The notes under the pieces: model-generated
What the model was told of the DNA's origin: nothing
Database searches by the model: none
The model's input: only the letters and a program-made list of their open reading frames with translations
In this document: positions 56,510 to 64,000 of the stretch, one piece after another
Layout of the letters: every line of letters starts with the position of its first letter
Position numbering within the stretch: position 1 is the first letter of the stretch
Assembly: GCF_001485215.1 (NCBI RefSeq)
Contig: NZ_BBWW01000001.1
Span: forward strand, 2,480,001-2,544,000
Source of the DNA: Leptolyngbya sp. NIES-2104
GTDB taxonomy: Bacteria; Cyanobacteriota; Cyanobacteriia; Leptolyngbyales; Leptolyngbyaceae
DNA: 64,000 nucleotides
Direction: 5' to 3'
Position numbers and translations under genes: made by a program

Positions 56510-58525
56510 ATGCAATCACTAGAAAACGCAATTTCAGCGAGTCAGCAGTATCTTTTATCATTGCAAAAACCAGAGGGCTACTGGTGGGCAGAACTTGAAT
56601 CGAATGTCACGATCACGGCAGAAACGATTCTGCTCCACAAGATTTGGGGAACAGACCAAGAGCGCCCCTTGCACAAAGCAGAAAATTATTTGCGATCGCA
56701 ACAGCGAATTCATGGCGGTTGGGAACTGTACTACAACGATGGCGGCGACCTAAGCACGACTGTTGAAGCGTACATGGCTTTAAGATTGCTCGGTGTGTCG
56801 TCGGCTGATCCTGCATTAGTTCGAGCGAAAGAATTCATCCTGGCACGCGGCGGCATTACGAAAACTCGCATCTTTACCAAGTTCCATTTAGCGCTGCTTG
56901 GTTGTTTCGACTGGCGTGGCATTCCATCCCTGCCGCCGGGGATCATGTTTCTGCCCTCGATCAAAGTTGAGATTCCAAATCCGTTCGGTGATCCCTTGTT
57001 TTCCGGTCACACGTTCAGCATTTATGAAATGTCGAGTTGGGCGCGAGGAAGTACCGTTCCGTTGTTAGTTGCGTTCGATCGTAAACCCGTTTTTATCACT
57101 GATCCCGCTGTCACGCTGGATGAACTCTATGTCGAAGGCGTTCACAATGCGGTGTATGAATTGCCGCGAAAATCGGATTGGACAGATCTGTTTTTAGACC
57201 TCGATCGAGCTTTCAAATTTGCCGAAGATTGGAACCTCATGCCATTCCGCGAAGAAGGGATCAAAGCCGCTGAAAAATGGATTCTCGAACGTCAAGAAGC
57301 CACCGGAGACTGGGGCGGCATCATTCCAGCCATGATCAATTCATTGATTGCCTTGCGTTGTTTAGGCTACGACGCGAATGATCCATTTGTAGCGCGGGGA
57401 TTAAGAGCGATCGACCATTTCGCGATCGAAGAAGACAACAGCTATCGAATTCAGCCTTGTGTGTCTCCGGTTTGGGATACAGGACTGGTGATACGATCGC
57501 TGATCGAATCCGGTGTTTCCCCTTCTCATCCCGAATTAGTCAAAGCTGGCGAATGGCTGCTCGAAAAGCAGATTCTCAGCTACGGAGATTGGGCAGTCAA
57601 GAACACCGAAGGAAAACCGGGTGCGTGGGCGTTTGAGTTTGAAAACCGCTTTTATCCCGATGTCGATGATTCTGCGGTCGTCGTGATGGCGCTTGATTTA
57701 CTAGAGATGCCAAATGAAGCTGAGAAACAACAAGCGATCGTCCGCTGTGTGAATTGGATTAGCACGATGCAATGCAAGCCCGGAGGCTGGGCAGCATTCG
57801 ATCTCGATAATGATCAAGACTGGCTCAACGCAATGCCCTACGGCGATCTCAAAGCGATGATTGATCCCAATACGGCTGATGTCACGGCGCGAGTTCTAGA
57901 AATGCTAGGACAGCTTCAGAATGGAGATCCGAAAAGAACGGCGGCTTTGACTCCAGAAAAGCTCGATCGAGCTTTGTCCTATCTCGTTCGCGAACAAGAA
58001 GCAGATGGCTCATGGTTCGGACGTTGGGGCGTAAACTACATTTATGGAACGAGCGGTGTTTTAGCCGCATTGTCGAAAGTAGCTCCAAACACACATCGCC
58101 GGAGTATTGAGCGCGGAGCAAATTGGCTCACTCAAGTGCAAAATCCTGACGGCGGTTGGGGTGAAACTTGCGAAAGCTACAAAGATCTAACGCTCAAAGG
58201 AAAAGGTGATAGTACCGCCTCTCAAACCGCTTGGGCAATCATTGGATTGTTAGCCGCTGGGGATGGAATTGGACAGTATGAATGGGAAGCGATCGACAAA
58301 GGGATTGCCTATCTTATCCAAACTCAGAAAGACGGTGCTTGGGACGAAGACTTATTCACAGGCACAGGATTCCCCGGACATTTCTATCTGAAATACCATC
58401 TCTACCAGCAGCATTTTTCGCTGACTGCACTTGGACGATATCAGACGAGTTTGAAACAGCGATCGACGTTAAAAGTGCCGTTGAATCTGAAGATCAAAGA
58501 ACCTGTTCTAGAACTCGGTGAATAG
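56510..58525 (+). CDS. shc: Squalene-hopene cyclase
   Basis: 671 residues from ATG 56510, set by GAGGAG seven bases upstream; an upstream in-frame start at 56477 would overlap the small gene before. The protein cyclises squalene to hopene, the base of hopanoids in cyanobacterial membranes. The catalytic DxDD motif is in FYPDVDDSAVV, and several QW motifs (for example QATGDWGG-type and QNPDGGWGE) are present. Length and alignment-like features are normal for SHC. A hairpin follows after the stop. Confidence 0.95.
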   Translation: MQSLENAISASQQYLLSLQKPEGYWWAELESNVTITAETILLHKIWGTDQERPLHKAENYLRSQQRIHGGWELYYNDGGDLSTTVEAYMALRLLGVSSADPALVRAKEFILARGGITKTRIFTKFHLALLGCFDWRGIPSLPPGIMFLPSIKVEIPNPFGDPLFSGHTFSIYEMSSWARGSTVPLLVAFDRKPVFITDPAVTLDELYVEGVHNAVYELPRKSDWTDLFLDLDRAFKFAEDWNLMPFREEGIKAAEKWILERQEATGDWGGIIPAMINSLIALRCLGYDANDPFVARGLRAIDHFAIEEDNSYRIQPCVSPVWDTGLVIRSLIESGVSPSHPELVKAGEWLLEKQILSYGDWAVKNTEGKPGAWAFEFENRFYPDVDDSAVVVMALDLLEMPNEAEKQQAIVRCVNWISTMQCKPGGWAAFDLDNDQDWLNAMPYGDLKAMIDPNTADVTARVLEMLGQLQNGDPKRTAALTPEKLDRALSYLVREQEADGSWFGRWGVNYIYGTSGVLAALSKVAPNTHRRSIERGANWLTQVQNPDGGWGETCESYKDLTLKGKGDSTASQTAWAIIGLLAAGDGIGQYEWEAIDKGIAYLIQTQKDGAWDEDLFTGTGFPGHFYLKYHLYQQHFSLTALGRYQTSLKQRSTLKVPLNLKIKEPVLELGE

Positions 58526-58539
58526 TCTTAAAACGTCAA

Positions 58540-58564
58540 AGGGTTTGGCAAATTGCCAAACCCT
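58540..58564 (+). terminator. Hairpin after shc
   Basis: AGGGTTTGGCAA (58540-58551) pairs perfectly with TTGCCAAACCCT (58553-58564), leaving one base between the arms, so the real loop must open a few pairs. No T-run follows. It is a likely 3' end signal for shc. Confidence 0.6.
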
Positions 58565-58950
58565 GAAAATTGTAGTCACTTAGTTGTATGTGTCGCTGAA
58601 ACAAGAAGTAACGAATAAGGTGGACAAAAATCGCAAACATTCCAATCAACTCTCACCCCGAATCCAGTCAAATCAGACTGTAGTTTTCATTTAATCCTGA
58701 CTTATCTCAGATGAACCAATAATCTGAAGTGAGTGAGACAAATCTGAATCAAATTGAAGTGCGATCGTTGTGTCGTTTTTCAAGACTTTGCGACGTGACT
58801 AAAGCAGGAGACACAGGCTTTAATCTGGCTTGGAAGAAGGGTTTCAACTTCTTTTGTGTCTTGAATCTAAGGTAGCATTCCTGCCCCAGCCCGACGCATC
58901 CCATTCACCAATGTTTACAGCCCTTCATCGACTGCAACGATCGCGCTAAT
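58565..58950. other. Intergenic stretch after shc, no gene seen
   Basis: 386 bases between the shc hairpin and the 3' end of the peptidoglycan-binding gene. No coding frame, tRNA or repeat copy was recognised. It has moderate A+T content. Downstream it reaches the stop of a convergent gene, so no promoter is required here. Confidence 0.4.
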
Positions 58951-59550
58951 CTACCGCAAAATTGCCCCCCAAGTCGCCCCACCGACAACGCCATCTGCTT
59001 CCAATCCAAACTTACTCTGAGCCGCTTTCACCGCTTCTTCTGTTCCCGGTCCAAACACACCATCAATCTCACCGCTATAAACGCCGATCGCTCTCAATCG
59101 ACTTTGCAATCCTCGAACCGCTTCGCCTCTCGCCCCCCGCCGCAAAATCGGAAGCTCTCCCGTCGGTGCAGGCTGAGGACGACCCGCTTCGGTTGGTGTC
59201 TCCCGTCTCGGTGGCGGATTCACGGCAACAGGCTCAGAAGTCGGAAACAATCGATTCCACGTCTGAGATCCAACAACGCCATCTGCCGCGATTCCAGCCG
59301 CCGCCTGAAAGCGTTTAACCGCTTGATCAGTATTTTCTTCAAACACACCATTCACGGCACCTGCATAGTACCCTAAAAGCTTTAGTGTGCTTTGTAGCTC
59401 GGTGACATCCGTGCCTTGACTACCAACTCTAAGAATGGATCGAACTGGCGCTTGAGCGAATCCAGGCGCGATCGTACAAATGACGAGCACCATTGAAAGC
59501 GCAAGTGATCGGATAAACTGCATAAACGAACGAGGTTGAAGACGAATCAT
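58951..59550 (-). CDS. Secreted protein with two peptidoglycan-binding domains
   Basis: 199 residues with a signal peptide ending near APGFAQA. Two PG_binding_1 domains of about 60 residues (near 38-98 and 133-199) are separated by a Pro-rich linker. Each carries LRxGSxGxxVxxLQ..L..LG.Y.G...G.F...T. and ends in GVVG-x-x-TW. No catalytic domain is fused. It would bind cell wall in the periplasm. ATG 59523 is a possible inner start; neither start has a clear ribosome binding site. Confidence 0.8.
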   Translation of the reverse strand: MIRLQPRSFMQFIRSLALSMVLVICTIAPGFAQAPVRSILRVGSQGTDVTELQSTLKLLGYYAGAVNGVFEENTDQAVKRFQAAAGIAADGVVGSQTWNRLFPTSEPVAVNPPPRRETPTEAGRPQPAPTGELPILRRGARGEAVRGLQSRLRAIGVYSGEIDGVFGPGTEEAVKAAQSKFGLEADGVVGGATWGAILR

Positions 59551-59647
59551 GAGACGGAATTTTGGGGGTAAGGTTGCCTGCCAATTGAATTAGCCAAATA
59601 TGGAGTCAAATCAGCGAAAATTTTACACTAGGTTTTGAGAAATAATC

Positions 59648-60484
59648 ATGCAGTCTGCACTTCTCTATCGATTTCAAGCCGCAATCATGGGCGCAATCAT
59701 CGGTGAAACGCTTGGAATTCATACCTCTGGTCGCACTCCCACCCGCCGCGATTCCTTTGAATTCATGCGTTTCTACGCCGAATCCTTAATTAATCCCAAC
59801 CGCGCTGAAAATCCGAGCGATCCCATTTTCCGAGAACCGCTTACCACTGCTGAATCTGCGATCGCGCTTCTCCCGGTCTTCCTGTTCTTCCACGAGGACT
59901 TCCCCAAACTCCGCCAAAATACCGAAGCCGTCCTCAAACTCTGGCAAAATCCAGCCGTATCAGAACTCGATTTACTCGCGATCGGCTACACCCTTTCCCA
60001 AGCCCTACTCGAATCACTCACACCCCGCCGTTTTGTCTCTTCAATGTTCGAGGCATTATTAGCCCCCCCCGAAGGCATTCCCAAACTCCAACGCCTCCAG
60101 CAAGTCGAAACAATGATCCAACAGGGAATCGGTCTTGAAGATGCAACACAGTTAATTCTGACTTTAAGTGATGCAACCACTGGAGATGCTGCGATCGCGC
60201 TTGCCCTCTACTGTTTCCTCTGCACTCCCGGAGACTTCCGCCTATCGATTCAGAGAGCCATTCAGACCCATTATCAAGTTCCAGGCGTTGCAGCACTCAC
60301 CGGGGCACTTTCTGGCGCATATAACAGTACGATCGCGCTTCCCGCAGAATGGCAAATGGCAGTAACACAACAGGCACAAATTCAGCAGTTGTCGCGGCAG
60401 TTATTAGCGAGTTGGTCGGGAATGTATTTGGTTGAAGAGGGAGATTTAGCGATCGCGGCTCCTCAAGTCATGCGGCGAATTTAG
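59648..60484 (+). CDS. ADP-ribosylglycohydrolase-fold protein, probably inactive
   Basis: 278 residues, all helical. The start RFQAAIMGAIIGETLG and the later DAAIALALYCFL and VPGVAALTGALSGAYNSTIALPAEW follow the ADP-ribosylglycohydrolase layout (GAxxGDxLG; GDTDTxAAIxGALxGAxxG). The metal-binding acids of the family are replaced, for example E for D in GETLG and no GDTD. That suggests a pseudo-enzyme with the ARH fold. Such copies are frequent in cyanobacteria. It stands alone. Confidence 0.6.
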   Translation: MQSALLYRFQAAIMGAIIGETLGIHTSGRTPTRRDSFEFMRFYAESLINPNRAENPSDPIFREPLTTAESAIALLPVFLFFHEDFPKLRQNTEAVLKLWQNPAVSELDLLAIGYTLSQALLESLTPRRFVSSMFEALLAPPEGIPKLQRLQQVETMIQQGIGLEDATQLILTLSDATTGDAAIALALYCFLCTPGDFRLSIQRAIQTHYQVPGVAALTGALSGAYNSTIALPAEWQMAVTQQAQIQQLSRQLLASWSGMYLVEEGDLAIAAPQVMRRI

Positions 60485-60678
60485 GTTGATGTGCGATTGC
60501 GCTTCCTTTCTCTTTCAGCGAATCTAACAAGACTCCATACGTGTATGAGGTCGGATAGTTTAAGGAAAGTGCAAAGTGAGAAGACAAAATATACCTAGTA
60601 AAGAATCCTGATTTCAGAATACGCACACGGAGATCTAGTAAAAGATGATACTGATCACACTAAGTTACACTGAAAAAT

Positions 60679-61108
60679 ATGAAGTATCTGAAAACAATAG
60701 CCGTACTGACTTGCAGTACAATACAACTGCATTCCATCAATGCAACTGCTGAAAATTGGATACCTGATCCAACTGCTAAGGGTGTTCTAATAGATTCTGG
60801 AACTACCTACGACATTGATCTAACTAGCGTGAAATTGACCGAATGAAGAACTTTATCTTAAACGAAGAGTAAGGGGTAGAAACGAAAAGGATTGGGCAAT
60901 AAATCAATACAAATATAATTGCAGAAATGTTCGTAGCTACTTCTTTGACACCAGAGTTGGAAAATGGAGGTCTTTTGAGGAAGCAAGACGAAATCTGCCG
61001 AATGATCTCGCTGAAATCTTAAAAGTGTCAGATTCTCAAAAAGCAATTCAGTACTGCAAACAATATCATCCAAGATATCGAGCCTTGTATCGGCAATATG
61101 GATTGTAA
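60679..61108 (+). pseudogene. Frameshifted secreted-protein gene
   Basis: ATG 60679 opens 55 codons with a signal-like N-terminus (MKYLKTIAVLTCSTIQLHSI) and the mature start AENWIPD. It stops with TGA at 60844. From about 60839 another frame (shifted by one base) continues the protein for about 88 residues to TAA at 61106, with a typical coding composition (NEELYLKRRVRGRNEKDW; CKQYHPRYRALYRQYGL). The two halves appear to be one gene of about 140 residues broken near 60830-60845. AENW-starting proteins of this kind are small secreted proteins of unknown function in cyanobacteria. A sequencing error would make it intact. Confidence 0.7.
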
Positions 61109-61109
61109 A

Positions 61110-61153
61110 AGCGATAAGGAACATTAAATTTAATTTTAATACTCCTTATCGCT
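61110..61153 (+). terminator. Hairpin after the frameshifted gene
   Basis: AGCGATAAGGA (61110-61120) pairs perfectly with TCCTTATCGCT (61143-61153) around an A+T-rich loop of 22 bases. It starts directly after the stop at 61108. Confidence 0.6.
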
Positions 61154-61182
61154 CTCATCCTTTCTAACAATGAGAAAGACAC

Positions 61183-61222
61183 AAAAAAGCAGCACCCCAC
61201 TCAACTAGCAAGGTGCTGCTTT
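61183..61222 (-). terminator. Intrinsic terminator of the rRNA operon
   Basis: On the minus strand, AAAGCAGCACC pairs with GGTGCTGCTTT and is followed by a run of T (arms at 61186-61196 and 61212-61222). It lies about 16 bases past the 3' end of 5S rRNA. Confidence 0.88.
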
Positions 61223-61238
61223 CTCTTTCCTATTAACA

Positions 61239-61356
61239 CCCTGGCGGATAGCTATTTTGACAAGTCGCTACCGACTCACTATCGTCGCCGCAAATGCGTT
61301 TCACTACTCAGTTCGGGATGGATGAGTGTGGGTCCACATCGCCATTTCCACCAGGA
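61239..61356 (-). rRNA. rrf: 5S ribosomal RNA
   Basis: About 118 bases on the minus strand. The 5' end CCTGGTGG pairs with the 3' end CCGCCAGG as the terminal helix, and the conserved core CATCCCGAACTGAGTAGTGAA is present in order. It is downstream of 23S with a spacer of about 130 bases, the usual order. Ends are accurate to a few bases. Confidence 0.9.
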
Positions 61357-61486
61357 ATACGGTTGGGTTGAGTCTCACTCTCGTGAGAGTTTCAGAACCC
61401 AGAAGGCTGCATAGCTCGTTGTCAGTTTTGCGTAGATTGTACTTCAGACACCGGTCATCGGACTCATCTGATTGATTCAGTCGTGG

Positions 61487-64000
<2,514 letters not shown>

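Overview
The window is a piece of a cyanobacterial chromosome. The octamer GCGATCGC (HIP1) and its core CGATCG occur throughout. ChlB, a hopanoid cyclase locus, a thylakoid-lumen-type pentapeptide protein, an RppA/RppB-like two-component pair and several families I know mainly from cyanobacteria all point the same way. The style resembles Leptolyngbya-like or other filamentous lineages, but the genus cannot be fixed from this window alone. No prophage, transposase gene, tRNA or CRISPR array was found.

Layout. 0-2.8 kb: the end of a two-component operon (sensor kinase cut by the window edge), a pentapeptide protein, YraN and a small unknown gene. 2.9-7.2 kb: queA, then a minus-strand pair of succinate-semialdehyde dehydrogenase and a ThDP enzyme usually annotated as acetolactate synthase. 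As a pair these match the 2-oxoglutarate decarboxylase/SSADH bypass that closes the cyanobacterial TCA cycle. 7.7-12.2 kb: a stand-alone receiver, a DUF2294 protein, a small membrane protein, an SRPBCC protein and a large NACHT NTPase with a helical-repeat tail. 12.2-17.8 kb: gcvP, trpS and a methylenetetrahydrofolate reductase, with copies of a cloverleaf-shaped repeat in the gaps. 18.0-22.2 kb: an accessory block of two tandem P-loop (STAND-like) ATPases followed by an HTH antitoxin/PIN toxin pair. 22.3-23.7 kb: a MATE exporter.

23.6-40.3 kb is dominated by one 14.3-kb minus-strand gene for a 4,776-residue secreted protein. It carries an N-terminal DUF4347 domain with a His-Gly/Ala-Cys dyad, modules carrying EF-hand-like loops, about 1,400 residues of RTX-type repeats in a larger super-repeat, seven 49-residue FG-GAP-like repeats, and more RTX. 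A parvulin-type isomerase and a pore-forming outer-membrane protein lie just upstream on the same strand, which suggests a surface or secretion locus.

40.9-54.3 kb: a DUF2325-like protein, an MCE lipid-transport pair, a low-complexity lipoprotein, an HPP membrane protein, an 8-oxoguanine deaminase-like enzyme, an FAD oxidoreductase, an HNH nuclease, chlB, a coupled DUF6887/DUF6888 pair, murD, mnmA and a VanX-like dipeptidase. 54.4-60.5 kb: a Pro-rich envelope protein, the hopanoid locus (hpnB, a small unknown gene, shc), a peptidoglycan-binding protein and a degenerate ADP-ribosylglycohydrolase-like protein. 60.7-61.1 kb holds a frameshifted gene. The window ends in the 5S gene and the 3' part of 23S rRNA on the minus strand.

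The points most worth following are the cloverleaf repeat family with compensatory stem changes, the STAND-ATPase/HTH/PIN block, the giant RTX protein with a clan-CD-like N-terminal domain, the TCA bypass pair, and a hairpin that appears to cover the ribosome binding site of the MATE gene.
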